64,000 bases of DNA from Chloroflexota bacterium (GCA_009840135.1 VXOH01000020.1:30202-94201); one strand, 5' to 3'. Positions 46,441-56,290 are shown, numbered from the stretch's first letter. Notes: generated by a model not told the origin, from the letters alone. Translations and numbers: made by a program.

Positions 46441-47214
46441 CTACCGGATACGGGTTACGACCAAGGTGGTATCGTCATTGCGCATGGAGCCGGCTTGCCG
46501 CTGGGTATTCACCCAACTCTCCCATTGAGCAGGCTCAAGATTCAAGAGAGTGTGCCAGGGCTTTTCTCCGGCGGAGTGCTGGGTCAGAAACCAACCAGCC
46601 AAAGCATCCGACGCCAACATGATCACATCACCTAGTTCGCAGGTCCCCTTTGCCAGTTGGACCCCTTCAGGAAAGACACCATTGTTGGTCGGATTACTGC
46701 ATAGCAAGGCCGGCGTGTTGCCAAACTGGGCAGCGTCATCCAGAGGAAAAGAGAGGAACAACTCATCTCGGCGGACCATGAAAAGGCAACTGTCTCCGAC
46801 AGCGAGGGCACTCCAGTGGAGGACAGGGGAAGATACCAATTTCCGGCGAATGGTTAGTCCCAGAAGGGTCGCCAAGGCACCAGCCCGTGTCTTGGCCTCT
46901 CCATGCCAAGGTATGCGAGACCACGGGATTAAACGGTCCCAGCTTTCCTGGCTGGGGGCCAGCCAAGCCTTCAAATCGCCCATCTCATCGCTGACTAGAT
47001 CCGGTGTCCGCTCAACAAAGTCCCTAGCCAAAATTTGCGCCCAGTCCCGAGAGAAAGCCGACTCGGTGGCACCGTCAGCTAGAGCGAAGCGGGCAGCTTT
47101 CTTTTCGTCACGACCTAACCGAACGGGATAAACCACGCGGCAATCATCTTCGCACTCATCGGGCCTGTTGCCGAACTTGGGAGTTATCAGCCTAAGAGGA
47201 GGAAACAAGTCCAT
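46441..47214 (-). CDS. PP2C-like serine/threonine phosphatase
   Basis: ARFALADGATESAFS, ALAVGDSCLFMVRRDE, IMLASDALAGW, MRNDDTTLVVTRIR motifs. Confidence 0.8.
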   Translation of the reverse strand: MDLFPPLRLITPKFGNRPDECEDDCRVVYPVRLGRDEKKAARFALADGATESAFSRDWAQILARDFVERTPDLVSDEMGDLKAWLAPSQESWDRLIPWSRIPWHGEAKTRAGALATLLGLTIRRKLVSSPVLHWSALAVGDSCLFMVRRDELFLSFPLDDAAQFGNTPALLCSNPTNNGVFPEGVQLAKGTCELGDVIMLASDALAGWFLTQHSAGEKPWHTLLNLEPAQWESWVNTQRQAGSMRNDDTTLVVTRIR

Positions 47215-47224
47215 GGGCAACCCT

Positions 47225-48085
47225 CTAGTGCAAGTCAGCGCTGGTGACGCCCCTGGTGCCAATTTCCAGAAATCGCACCAGAGCTTCCAAATTTGCGTTA
47301 AAAACAAATCCACGGGCATTTTCTTCTGCTACTACATCCAACGTAGCGGCCAAGTCCCGAAAGGATGGCGGGAATGTGGAGGACATGCGAAAAAGCTTCA
47401 TCGCATGTTCGTCAGCCAATCCCTCTGGCTGAGCGGGAAACTGGACCGGCATCGCAGCTATGTCAGAGAGGTGAGCATTAAACATCAACGTATTTCCGTC
47501 CGAAGTTCCCAGGCTCATTATCTCTGCCGCAAAGTTCTCGGGGTCTCCGTCCGTTGCCATGCCGTCGGAAATGTTTATTACAATTGGTGGAAAAGCATTG
47601 GGGTGCTGAGAAATCCAGTCACGCAGAGCTACTCCGGCCAAGTCTAAGGCCTCGCACATGGGGGTACCGTATTCCGCATCAGGACGCAGCCATACAGGAA
47701 AGTTTCGAGTAACGTTTACGAGTCCGCCGGCTCCATCACTCTCCCTGACCTCCCGCTCTTCGATCTCGGCAATATCTACAACTTGGCTAATCAGCAAGAA
47801 AGGTTGATCAACGCTTGTCCCTGCAAGTAAGGATTGAATTATAGAACCTCCCTGCTGATCTGTCTTATAACCTAGTGCTCCAATATGGAAGTAGTCCCGA
47901 ACATCCATACCTTGCGAACAGCGCTGGGAAATGGCGTTCAAGGTTCGATTCAGAGAATCCGCCGCCTGGTCCATCTTACGCATACCGGGCTGGCCGCCTA
48001 GGGCCTGGGTCATTGATCCGGACTGGTCAATAAGAAAGAGGAAGCAGCCTGGGTTGGTACGGCTAATATCTGCCGAGTAGGGCAT
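47225..48085 (-). CDS. von Willebrand factor type A domain protein (TerY-like)
   Basis: MIDAS FLIDQSGSM; YGTPMCEALDLAGVALRDWI; PPIVINISDGMATDGDP. Confidence 0.9.
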   Translation of the reverse strand: MPYSADISRTNPGCFLFLIDQSGSMTQALGGQPGMRKMDQAADSLNRTLNAISQRCSQGMDVRDYFHIGALGYKTDQQGGSIIQSLLAGTSVDQPFLLISQVVDIAEIEEREVRESDGAGGLVNVTRNFPVWLRPDAEYGTPMCEALDLAGVALRDWISQHPNAFPPIVINISDGMATDGDPENFAAEIMSLGTSDGNTLMFNAHLSDIAAMPVQFPAQPEGLADEHAMKLFRMSSTFPPSFRDLAATLDVVAEENARGFVFNANLEALVRFLEIGTRGVTSADLH

Positions 48086-48243
48086 TTGATGTACCCCCTT
48101 GCAATTGCGTGACGGGTTGTTCTAGTCCCCATGCGGACCGTGCGTTAGCTTAAACCGTCAAGCCTCGTATTGCAAGGTTTCAGTCTTATCTAAAATGACA
48201 TGAACAAGTATGCCCAGGAAAGGGCAGTCAGGTTGGCAGACCC

Positions 48244-49458
48244 CTACCGCAGTGCCAGCATCCTCTCCAACGCTACGTTGGCTTCCTGGCGCATTTGTTC
48301 GGGGACGGTGATCTGGTTGTTGACGTGGCCCTCGGCCAGGCCTTCCAGCACCCAGAGCAGGTAGGCCGGGTGGATGCGGTACATGGTGGAGCAGGGGCAA
48401 CTTACCGGGTCGAGGCAGAAGACGGTCTTGTCCGGATTCTGCAGGGCCAGGCGGTTGACCAGGCTGATCTCGGTGCCCACGGCCCACTGGCTGCCGGCCG
48501 GGGCCTCGTTGATGGTCTTGCGGATGAACTCGGTGGAGCCGTTCATGTCGGCGACCTGTAGGGTTTCCATGGGGCATTCAGGGTGGACCAGCACGTTGAC
48601 GTCGGGATAGCGGTCGCGGGCCGACTGGACCTGGGCCGGGGTGAAACGAGTGTGGACGGAGCAGTGGCCTTGCCAGAGGACCATTTTGGCGTTGCGCAGT
48701 TGCTCCGGGGTGTTGCCGCCCAGCCGCTTGAAGGGATTCCAAACCACCATTTCATCCAGGGGAATGCCCAGCTTGAGGGCGGTGTTGCGTCCCAGGTGCT
48801 GGTCGGGCAGGAACAGGACCCGCTCGGCCCGCTCAAAGGCCCACTCCAGGACGGCGGGCGCGTTGGAGGAGGTGCAGACGGCGCCGTTGTTGCGACCGCA
48901 GAGAGCCTTGATGCCGGCGATGGAGTTCATGTAGGTGACGGGAATGATGCCGCCGTGATCGCCCAGCACGTCCTGCAGGTCGTCCCAGGCATCTTCCACG
49001 TCGTCCATGGGGGCCATATCGGCCATGGAGCAGCCGGCGGTGATGTTGGGGAGAATCACCTGCTGGTGGGGCGCGCAGAGAATACAGGCGGTCTCGGCCA
49101 TGAAGTGAACGCCGCAGAAGACGATGTAGCTGGCCTCCGGACGGGAGGCGGCCTCCTGGGAGAGAAGGAAGGAGTCGCCCTGGAAGTCGGCGTACTTGAT
49201 GATTTCCTCGCGCTGGTAGTGGTGGCCGAGGATGGTAACGTCGGTACCGAGCTTCTGGCGCACGTCGTGGATACGCTGGTCCAGCTCTTCGGGGGAGCAG
49301 CGCAGGTATTCCGGGGGAATTTTCTGCCAGCGAACGTTGATGGCGATTTCCTCGGCCAGGGACTTGGCGGGGAGTTCGTCCTCGGGCCGGCAGAAGGCGG
49401 CGTGCTCGATTTCCGTGAGGGGTATCGTAGGCGTCCTTGGCTTAGTTGCCATTTTCAC
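48244..49458 (-). CDS. nadA: Quinolinate synthase
   Basis: ILGHHYQREEIIKYADFQGDSFLLSQEAA...FCGVHFMAETA...PNITAGCSMADM...VTYMNSIAGIKALCG...VHPECPMETLQVAD. Confidence 0.97.
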   Translation of the reverse strand: MKMATKPRTPTIPLTEIEHAAFCRPEDELPAKSLAEEIAINVRWQKIPPEYLRCSPEELDQRIHDVRQKLGTDVTILGHHYQREEIIKYADFQGDSFLLSQEAASRPEASYIVFCGVHFMAETACILCAPHQQVILPNITAGCSMADMAPMDDVEDAWDDLQDVLGDHGGIIPVTYMNSIAGIKALCGRNNGAVCTSSNAPAVLEWAFERAERVLFLPDQHLGRNTALKLGIPLDEMVVWNPFKRLGGNTPEQLRNAKMVLWQGHCSVHTRFTPAQVQSARDRYPDVNVLVHPECPMETLQVADMNGSTEFIRKTINEAPAGSQWAVGTEISLVNRLALQNPDKTVFCLDPVSCPCSTMYRIHPAYLLWVLEGLAEGHVNNQITVPEQMRQEANVALERMLALR

Positions 49459-49497
49459 TTCCTCGATAAAGGGTGGGCTGGCGGCGGGCCGGGGTAC

Positions 49498-50202
49498 TCA
49501 GGGAGCTTCCCGGCGGCGCAGTTCCGCTTCCAGTTCCTGAACGCGGGCCTCGGCGGAGGCGGCGCGTCCTTCGGCAGCTATTCGGGCTTCGGCTTCTTCC
49601 TCGTGGGTCTCAAGGTAGCGCCCGGATTCAGGGATACGCCACCGAAGTCTTCCGTTTTCCCAGCAAACATCCAGGCCCAGGGCGTCGCTACGGCCCGACA
49701 TGTGGCCCTCGGCGGACTGCTGGACTCCAATGGGCTGATAGGCGCCATCCACCAAGCGGTCGCCGGCCAACGGCGCATCATACCACCGCCCCCCGGTGGG
49801 GTCGAAACGCCAGTATTCGAGAATGCCGAAGGCGGCGTAGTCCTCCCGCTTCTGGGTGTAGTCATTGCGGGTGGTGGTGGGCGAAGCTACCTCCAGCACA
49901 AAGTCCGGAGGCTTGCTGTGTTCCTCGATGGAGTAGCCGTTGCGGGAGATAGCCGCTGCCGGGTCTATATTGAATGCCACGAGCAGGTCCGGTATGCGGG
50001 CGTAGCGGCTGGGATACCAGTAAACGGGAATCTCTCCAAAAACCAGGGTGGTGTCCCGGTGGCCCAGGTGCCGCGCCAGGGCGACCAGATAACTGGGCTG
50101 GTAGAGATACAATATATTCTGCATATCGTCCCTGGGTGGAAAATCGGGAAACTGCTCAAGCCTGTCCGGCCGGTCAGTTTGCATTGTCAGCTTGCTGGTC
50201 AT
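49498..50202 (-). CDS. Uma2 family protein with C-terminal Glu/Arg/Ala-rich coiled coil
   Basis: ARIPDLLVAFNIDPAAAISRNGYSIEEHSKPPDFVLEVASPTTTRNDYTQKREDYAAFGILEYWRFDP. Confidence 0.92.
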   Translation of the reverse strand: MTSKLTMQTDRPDRLEQFPDFPPRDDMQNILYLYQPSYLVALARHLGHRDTTLVFGEIPVYWYPSRYARIPDLLVAFNIDPAAAISRNGYSIEEHSKPPDFVLEVASPTTTRNDYTQKREDYAAFGILEYWRFDPTGGRWYDAPLAGDRLVDGAYQPIGVQQSAEGHMSGRSDALGLDVCWENGRLRWRIPESGRYLETHEEEAEARIAAEGRAASAEARVQELEAELRRREAP

Positions 50203-50269
50203 AGCGTTTCTCTCAGGCCCAGGTGATTGCAAGGGAACCGAGTTCAGAGTGACTCGGGCAAATTCTCCT

Positions 50270-51586
50270 TTAATCAGTCTTAACAGAGGCCGCGCCGTCC
50301 AGGGGCAGTCCCTGCAGGGCCCAGGGGCTGGCCTGGCTTACTTCCACATTTACCAGTTGGCCAGGGCGCACTCTGGCATCCAGTTCTTCGTCGGCGTTGA
50401 TGAAGACCAGCTTATCGGTGCGGGTGCGGCCCTGCCACTTGCCCCGCTTGCGGCCCTCCACCAGTACTTCCATTGTTTCCCCCACCAGGGCGGCGTTGGT
50501 CTCCCGCAGGATGCTCTCCTGCAAGGTGTCCAATTCCTTCATGCGGCGGTCCTTCACGTCCTTGGGAACGTCGTCCTCCATGGTGCGGTGGGCGATAGTG
50601 CCCGGGCGGGTGGAGTAGGCGGCGCAGTGGACCTTGTCGAAACGCAGTTCGGACACAAGATCCATGGTGCGGTCGAACTGCTCCTCGGTCTCACCGGGGA
50701 AGCCCACGATTATGTCGGTGCTCATGGACACGCCGGGGATGGTGTCGCGGATGCGTCCCACCAATTCCCGGTAGTGGTCGCGGGTGTAGGGGCGGCGCAT
50801 CTGCTTCAGGATCTCGTCGTCACCGGCCTGGACGGGCAGGTTTATGTGCTCACAGACCTTGGGCAGGTCGGCCACGGCCTGGATGATACGGTCGTCCATG
50901 TAGGAGGGGTGGGAGGTCAGGAAGCGAATGCGGTCCAGGTCTTCAATGGCATTGAGGCGGGTGAGCAGCAGGGACAGGTCGGGCTTGTCGGGCAGGTCGT
51001 ACCCATAGGCGTCCACCGTCTGGCCCAGCACGGTTACCTCGCGCACGCCCCGGTTCACCAGAAGTTCCACCTCCTGGACCACATCGTCCACCGGGCGGCT
51101 GACCTGGCGTCCCCGGCGATAGGGGATAATGCAAAAGGAGCACATCAGGTCGCAGCCGTGGATGATGGGCACGTAGCAGGTGACTTCGGGGTGGGCGGGA
51201 GCCAGGGAGCCAACGCAGCCCTCCCAGTCCAGGCCCTTGCGCTCGCCAATCAGCTCCAGAAGGGGCTCGAACTGCTGGGGCTGCATGAACAGGTCCACAT
51301 CGGGGAACCGCTTTTCCAGTTCGACAGTGTTGGGGCCGACCATGCAGCCCATGAGGGCCAGCACCCGGTCGGGTTGCTTCTTTTTGAGGGGATTGACCAT
51401 CCAGAGGTTGCCGACGACCTTGTTCTCGGCGCCCTGGCGTACCACGCAGGAGTTGAGGACGATGACGTCGGCGGCCTTGGCGGTATCCACCGGCTGAAGG
51501 CCAAGCTGCTCCAGGGCCGAACCGAGCCTTTCGGAGTCGGCCTTGTTCATCTGGCAGCCTATGGTCCAGATATAAAACGTATCCAT
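50270..51586 (-). CDS. miaB: tRNA-2-methylthio-N6-dimethylallyladenosine synthase
   Basis: FYIWTIGCQMNKADSERL...VPIIHGCDLMCSFCIIPYRRGRQVSRP...VTVLGQTVDAYG...TDIIVGFPGETEEQF. Confidence 0.95.
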   Translation of the reverse strand: MDTFYIWTIGCQMNKADSERLGSALEQLGLQPVDTAKAADVIVLNSCVVRQGAENKVVGNLWMVNPLKKKQPDRVLALMGCMVGPNTVELEKRFPDVDLFMQPQQFEPLLELIGERKGLDWEGCVGSLAPAHPEVTCYVPIIHGCDLMCSFCIIPYRRGRQVSRPVDDVVQEVELLVNRGVREVTVLGQTVDAYGYDLPDKPDLSLLLTRLNAIEDLDRIRFLTSHPSYMDDRIIQAVADLPKVCEHINLPVQAGDDEILKQMRRPYTRDHYRELVGRIRDTIPGVSMSTDIIVGFPGETEEQFDRTMDLVSELRFDKVHCAAYSTRPGTIAHRTMEDDVPKDVKDRRMKELDTLQESILRETNAALVGETMEVLVEGRKRGKWQGRTRTDKLVFINADEELDARVRPGQLVNVEVSQASPWALQGLPLDGAASVKTD

Positions 51587-51662
51587 GATAAATGCTTGCT
51601 ATTCTATCCAGCTAGCCCGGCACCTGAAAATGCCGGGCGGGAAGGGTCAAAAGCCAGGGTGG

Positions 51663-51751
51663 CGGAGGGAGTGGGATTCGAACCCACGATCCCGGTTTCC
51701 CAGGATAAGCGCTTAGCAGGCGCCCGCACTAGACCACTATGCGATCCCTCC
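51663..51751 (-). tRNA. tRNA-Ser (anticodon GCU), long variable arm
   Basis: GGAGGGA acceptor pairs with TCCCTCC; anticodon loop CCTGCTAAG; T loop GTGGGTTCGAATCCCAC; 89 nt. Confidence 0.95.
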
Positions 51752-51963
51752 GGAATTTGGGTATCCAATATAGCAGATTGGGGGTTTGGGGACAACTTTG
51801 GGAGTTGTTGGCTGATGCACCAATTCAGGCACGGTTGGGCGGACTTGCACATTGGCCGTACGCTTCGGGCCCCTTTATTCCGCTGCTACTCAACAAAGAT
51901 AAGATGAGGTACGCCTATTGCCGTTGGCGTACCTCTGACATACCGCCGGGATTTTGGCTTAAT

Positions 51964-53040
51964 TCAGAACATGCACCGCACCGAAAGCTCGGCGCAGGTG
52001 TCGCGGATGAACTGCACCACGTCCGGGTGCAGGGGGATTCCTTCTTCACGGCGCACGGCTTCCATTTCAGCTTCGGGCTGGCCCGCTACCAGGACCCTCT
52101 CGTGGCCCGGGGCCGGTTTGGTGCTCTTCATCATTTGGAGCCAGCCGTCCATTTCATCCTTGAAGTGGTCCGGGTCGTCAAATCCGGCCACGTTGTAGGC
52201 GGCGACGTAGTGGCCAAAATTGGGGCGTCCGGGGACGGCGCCGTAACCGAATCCGGTGAGCACACCGGCCAGGATGTCCACCACACAGGCCAGACCGTAG
52301 CCCTTGTGGGACCCCAGCTCGCGGGTAGCGCCCACGGGCAGCAGGTGGTAGTTCTCCGGTACGGGCACCTCTTCCATGATGGGAGTGCCGTCCTCGGAGG
52401 CCAGCCAGCCCGGCTCCAGGTCAGCGCCCAGGCGGCGGGCAATTTCAATCTTGTTCTGGGCCACGGAGCTGGTGGCAGCGTCGAACACAAAAGGCGCTTC
52501 ATTCCGGGAAGGCACTGCCACCGCAATGGGGTTCGTGCCCAGGCGCGGCTCGGCGCCGAAGGTGGGGACCATGCGGGGCGGCGCGCTGGTCATGCACACG
52601 CCGATCATGTCGTGTTCCAGGGCCAGCATGGCGTGGTAGGAGGCCATACCCAGGTGGCGGGAGTTGCCGATGGTCACCATGCCCACGCCCACTTCGCTGG
52701 CCTTGCGGATGGCGATTTCCATGGCCTTGGGAGTGACGATGGTGCCCAGCCCCCGGTCGGAGTCCACGGCGGCGGTGGCGGCGGTTTCGCGGACAATGCT
52801 GATGTTGGGTTGCGGGTTAATTTCCCCGCGCTGGTAGCCGCCCAGGTAGCTGCGGAGCATGTTGGAGACGCCGTGGCTGTCCACGCCCCTCAGGTCGGCC
52901 AGCACCAGCACGTCGGCGCCCAGTTCAGCATCCTCCGGGGGCACCCCCACCTTTTCGAATATGGAGGCGACGGTGGATTTAAGGTCGTCGCCGGGTACGT
53001 TGATGGCCTCGTCCAGGCTAACTCGGAATCTTGGCAGCAC
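51964..53040 (-). CDS. Ldh family oxidoreductase (malate/L-lactate dehydrogenase type)
   Basis: GVPPEDAELGADVLVLADLRGVDSHGVSNMLRSYLGGYQRGEINPQPNI...SRHLGMASYHAMLAL...GSHKGYGLACVVDILAGVLTG. Confidence 0.96.
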   Translation of the reverse strand: MLPRFRVSLDEAINVPGDDLKSTVASIFEKVGVPPEDAELGADVLVLADLRGVDSHGVSNMLRSYLGGYQRGEINPQPNISIVRETAATAAVDSDRGLGTIVTPKAMEIAIRKASEVGVGMVTIGNSRHLGMASYHAMLALEHDMIGVCMTSAPPRMVPTFGAEPRLGTNPIAVAVPSRNEAPFVFDAATSSVAQNKIEIARRLGADLEPGWLASEDGTPIMEEVPVPENYHLLPVGATRELGSHKGYGLACVVDILAGVLTGFGYGAVPGRPNFGHYVAAYNVAGFDDPDHFKDEMDGWLQMMKSTKPAPGHERVLVAGQPEAEMEAVRREEGIPLHPDVVQFIRDTCAELSVRCMF

Positions 53041-53239
53041 GGTTTTTCTCCTATGTGAAGCGTGTTAGATGAAACATGGGGGGCAGGACTGGCGGGACAG
53101 GGGTCCGGGAGCGCCACTTCACCCCATCCTCACATTTCCCGACCTTCCGAAAAAGGTCCCTACCGATGATTAAGTTGCCAAACTGATGAGAAACTCGGTG
53201 GGGTCTGATTTGCCGAGGGCGGCGGTGGATAACTGCTGG

Positions 53240-53494
53240 CTATCGAAGTTCGCCGGGGTTCCCATCCAGCATACTTTGCAGACCGGAGCTACCGATGTTG
53301 GTCTGCTTGGGGCCAAGGATATTTCCCAGCGTCTTCTGGCCCAGGATTTTGTTCTTGTCAGGCACAACGATTCTCCTGGGCCGCTGTTCCCCGGGGAACT
53401 GGCGGGTCAGGACCAGGCCATGCCTGCTGCGGCGCCTGATTTCCCAACCGTGACGGAGCAGCAGGGCAATCACCGGCAAAGCGTTGATTGCCAT
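53240..53494 (-). CDS. HicA-like toxin (divergent)
   Basis: LPVIALLLRHGWEIRRRSRHGLVLTRQFPGEQRPRRIVVPDKNKILGQKTLGNIL. Confidence 0.55.
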   Translation of the reverse strand: MAINALPVIALLLRHGWEIRRRSRHGLVLTRQFPGEQRPRRIVVPDKNKILGQKTLGNILGPKQTNIGSSGLQSMLDGNPGELR

Positions 53495-53498
53495 CGGG

Positions 53499-53831
53499 TC
53501 AGGCTGTTATGCCTGCCACAGCTAACAGACGCACCGGTTGCTCCTCTTGCTGAGAGGCAGGCGTGTCGTAGCGGATCCCCTGGCCGTTGAGGTAGGCCCG
53601 TAAGTCCTCGTCCTCAGCGATGCTGTTCAGGTAAAGCAGCACCAAGTCCATTAGCTCCTCTCGGGCCTCCTCCAGCGTATCCGCGGTGGTGGCTACACCC
53701 AGCGCCTCGCATTCGCCTTCCCAGCCGTACTCTGTTGACTCGTAGGCCAGGCCCAAGCGGACTACCAGATGTTCGGCATTATCCAAATTAGCGAGGAGTA
53801 CACACTCTTCACGGTAATTTTCAGCCGCCAC
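53499..53831 (-). CDS. HicB-like antitoxin
   Basis: LVVRLGLAYESTEYGWEGECEALGVATTADTLEEAREELMDLVLLYLNSI. Confidence 0.65.
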   Translation of the reverse strand: MAAENYREECVLLANLDNAEHLVVRLGLAYESTEYGWEGECEALGVATTADTLEEAREELMDLVLLYLNSIAEDEDLRAYLNGQGIRYDTPASQQEEQPVRLLAVAGITA

Positions 53832-53997
53832 TACGAGGGCCTCCTTACCTGCACTGGGCTTTCATTATACCAAATATGGCAGCCGGGAAATTTCCCGTCG
53901 AAACGACACAGCTACCGCTGATGCAAAAGTCTGCATTCTGATGAAAAGGCCGACCTTCCTTCGCCCGGGGGCAAAGGACCAGTCCCGAAACCGGCAG

Positions 53998-54780
53998 TTA
54001 CAGGAAGGAGTTGGCCGCCTGCAAAAACTCCTCGGTCTTTTCCATCTGGGGCAGGTGGCCGCAGTTGTCTATGATTACCAGTTCGGAGCCCGGAATGGCC
54101 TGCCGGTACAGGTGGCCGCACTCCACCGGAGCCAGCTTGTCGTCGCGCCCCCACAGGATGCGGGTGGGAATGTTGACGCGGGCCAGCCGGTCGGCGAGGC
54201 TCAGGCTGTGCATGTATGGCTTCCAGCAGATGCGGACCGACATCTCCCGGTTGCGCTCCAGGACGGCCATCATTTCCGGAGAGGGAGCCTGGCCGAATAC
54301 CTCGTCATATTCGGGCGACTGGGAAGGGTCGTGGAACAACAGGTCAATTACCTGGGCGGGGGTGATGATAAAAACGTCCGCGATCTCCCCGTCATTGGGC
54401 TTGATGCCCACGGGGGCCACCAGCATGAGCTTGCTGAAAACGGGACCTGCTGCCGCAACCATTTCCGAGGCCAGCCAGCCGCCCATGGAGAAGCCCATGG
54501 CCCGACAGCCGTGGAGGCCCTGGCTCTCCACGAACCAGTTGTAAAAGCAGGCCAAGTCGTGCATGTTCTCCATCCACTCAGGACGCTCGGATTCGTCGTA
54601 CCCGGGGTGGGAAGGCAGGTACACGGTAAAGCGCTCGGACAGGGCATCGAGGTAGCGGAGCCAGCCGCCGCTGCCGCCGGCGCCGTGGAGCACCAGCAGG
54701 GGATCGCCGGAGCCACCCTTCCGCAGTTGCACCTTTGAGCCGCCAACCTCGACAAATTCCTCGGTAAAGTTTGCGGGCAT
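53998..54780 (-). CDS. Alpha/beta hydrolase
   Basis: GGSGDPLLVLHGAGGSGGWLRY...CRAMGFSMGGWLASEM...PTRILWGRDDKLAP...IIDNCGHLPQMEKTEEFLQA. Confidence 0.96.
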   Translation of the reverse strand: MPANFTEEFVEVGGSKVQLRKGGSGDPLLVLHGAGGSGGWLRYLDALSERFTVYLPSHPGYDESERPEWMENMHDLACFYNWFVESQGLHGCRAMGFSMGGWLASEMVAAAGPVFSKLMLVAPVGIKPNDGEIADVFIITPAQVIDLLFHDPSQSPEYDEVFGQAPSPEMMAVLERNREMSVRICWKPYMHSLSLADRLARVNIPTRILWGRDDKLAPVECGHLYRQAIPGSELVIIDNCGHLPQMEKTEEFLQAANSFL

Positions 54781-55172
54781 AGATTCTTAGCCTCCCAGCT
54801 TGCCATTTTGGTAGCACAATCCTACCCGCAGGCAGGGCGTGGGTCAAGGAAAGCAACTACTGTGGCTGTGCAGAAGCGGAATTAGCAAACTGGCAGAAAA
54901 ACAGGTGGAAGTAATAGAGTAATAACATCCCTGTGTCTGATATAGTCCTAAGGGGCCTCGTCAAATCCTTCCGCCATTCCGTTGGCCCTTCCGCTTTTGA
55001 AAGGGAATCCAGCTAACTGGATGGGCCAAACTCGAAAACGTTCTGAGTCAACACTGAATTCCGGTTTTGGCCGGAAAGACGAGCGAGGCAATTTGACGAC
55101 ACGCCCCGGCCAGCAGGTTGAAAAGTTTGAGGATCACCAAAGCAGATGATAAATAGTTCAAGAGCACTGACC

Positions 55173-55922
55173 ATGTCTTTTCGAGCGTTGATTCCCGTGG
55201 CGCTGCTGTTGCTGATGGCGGCCTGCACCAGCGAGCCCGAGCCCGCCACGGTGGCGAGTCCCGATGTACAGGCTACGGTTCAGGCGGAGGTGGCCGCTGC
55301 CCTGGCCGCCGCGCCCACGGCCACGCCCTGGCCGACGAACACACCATATCCCACCCATACGCCGTATCCCACGGCCACACCCTATCCGCCGCCGGCCGCC
55401 CTGCCGACGAACACGCCCTGGCCGACCCATACGCCGTACCCCACGGCCACACCCTATCCGACCCATACGCCGTATCCGACGCCCACCCAGGCGGCGACCC
55501 AGACGCCGCTGCCTACTTACACGCCCTATCCGACGCCCGTTAGAGCAACGACTGTTACCCAGCAGGTGGCTCCCACGCCCACCGTTCCGGTGCGCCCGCA
55601 CCTGGAATCCGATTCCTACGTGGAGCGGGATACCACCGACCGGTCTAATCAGATACTTAGTACCCATATCCTGGGAGGCACCAATTGCGACCGTGTGGCG
55701 GACTTGAGCCGCGAGTTGAGCCGGGAGCAGGACAACGCCATCCTGAAGGTCTATGACATGAGGATAGTGGTCAGCAATTCTCGGAGGGTTGAGTGCGCCG
55801 GCGAGGCCAAGTGGAGCCGCGGAGACAATACGTCAATAATAATCTTCGTGGAATCCGACGGAGACGGGGACGAGTTCTATGGCTACCGGTTCCAATCCAG
55901 GGGATTTGAGGGCTTTAACTAA
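55173..55922 (+). CDS. Hypothetical lipoprotein with TPYPT-type tandem repeats
   Basis: Lipobox LLMAACTS; repeats TPYPTHTPYPTATPYP...; globular C-terminus. Confidence 0.75.
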   Translation: MSFRALIPVALLLLMAACTSEPEPATVASPDVQATVQAEVAAALAAAPTATPWPTNTPYPTHTPYPTATPYPPPAALPTNTPWPTHTPYPTATPYPTHTPYPTPTQAATQTPLPTYTPYPTPVRATTVTQQVAPTPTVPVRPHLESDSYVERDTTDRSNQILSTHILGGTNCDRVADLSRELSREQDNAILKVYDMRIVVSNSRRVECAGEAKWSRGDNTSIIIFVESDGDGDEFYGYRFQSRGFEGFN

Positions 55923-56004
55923 AGGGTCAGATCATTTGCATTGATGGATGACCCTTCCGCTCGCCCAAGGCTGGTCGAAGGGCCGCCCATTCATGGTTCC
56001 GCCC

Positions 56005-56032
56005 GTAGGGGCGCTTCGTGAAGCGCCCCTAC
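56005..56032. repeat. Palindromic intergenic repeat, family C variant
   Basis: GTAGGGGCGCTTCGTGAAGCGCCCCTAC. Confidence 0.65.
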
Positions 56033-56239
56033 CCCGAACAGACCTGCCGGTTAGCCATCAATTCAACTGCGATAGGCAACCGGAAGCTGTTAGCCAACCC
56101 TTCCCCTTGCGAGGGAGGGTCAGGATAGGGGTGACGCTCCTGCGGAGGTTGTCGTTTCAGGGAACTGACAGGCCGCTTGATTATTCTTGAAACAGATCCT
56201 TGACGCCAGACTCGGTGGCGTTGCCGGTTTAATTCCACA

Positions 56240-56290
56240 AACCGTTCGTGGTGATTTCGTCGAGAGGTTCACCACGAACGGTTTCTTTTG
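56240..56290. terminator. Hairpin, possible terminator derived from a family D-like repeat
   Basis: AACCGTTCGTGGTGA...TCACCACGAACGGTT then TCTTTTGC. Confidence 0.45.

Noticed and set aside
48583-50226. 547 aa plus-strand ORF
   Set aside because: Antisense to nadA and the Uma2 gene.
50192-51907. 571 aa plus-strand ORF
   Set aside because: Antisense to miaB and spans tRNA-Ser; an artefact of high GC codon bias.
51739-53058. 439 aa plus-strand ORF
   Set aside because: Antisense to the Ldh-family gene; H/G/V-rich shadow composition.
55320-55540. Short-period repeats that might suggest a CRISPR array
   Set aside because: In-frame coding repeats (TPYPT) of a lipoprotein, with no constant-length spacers.
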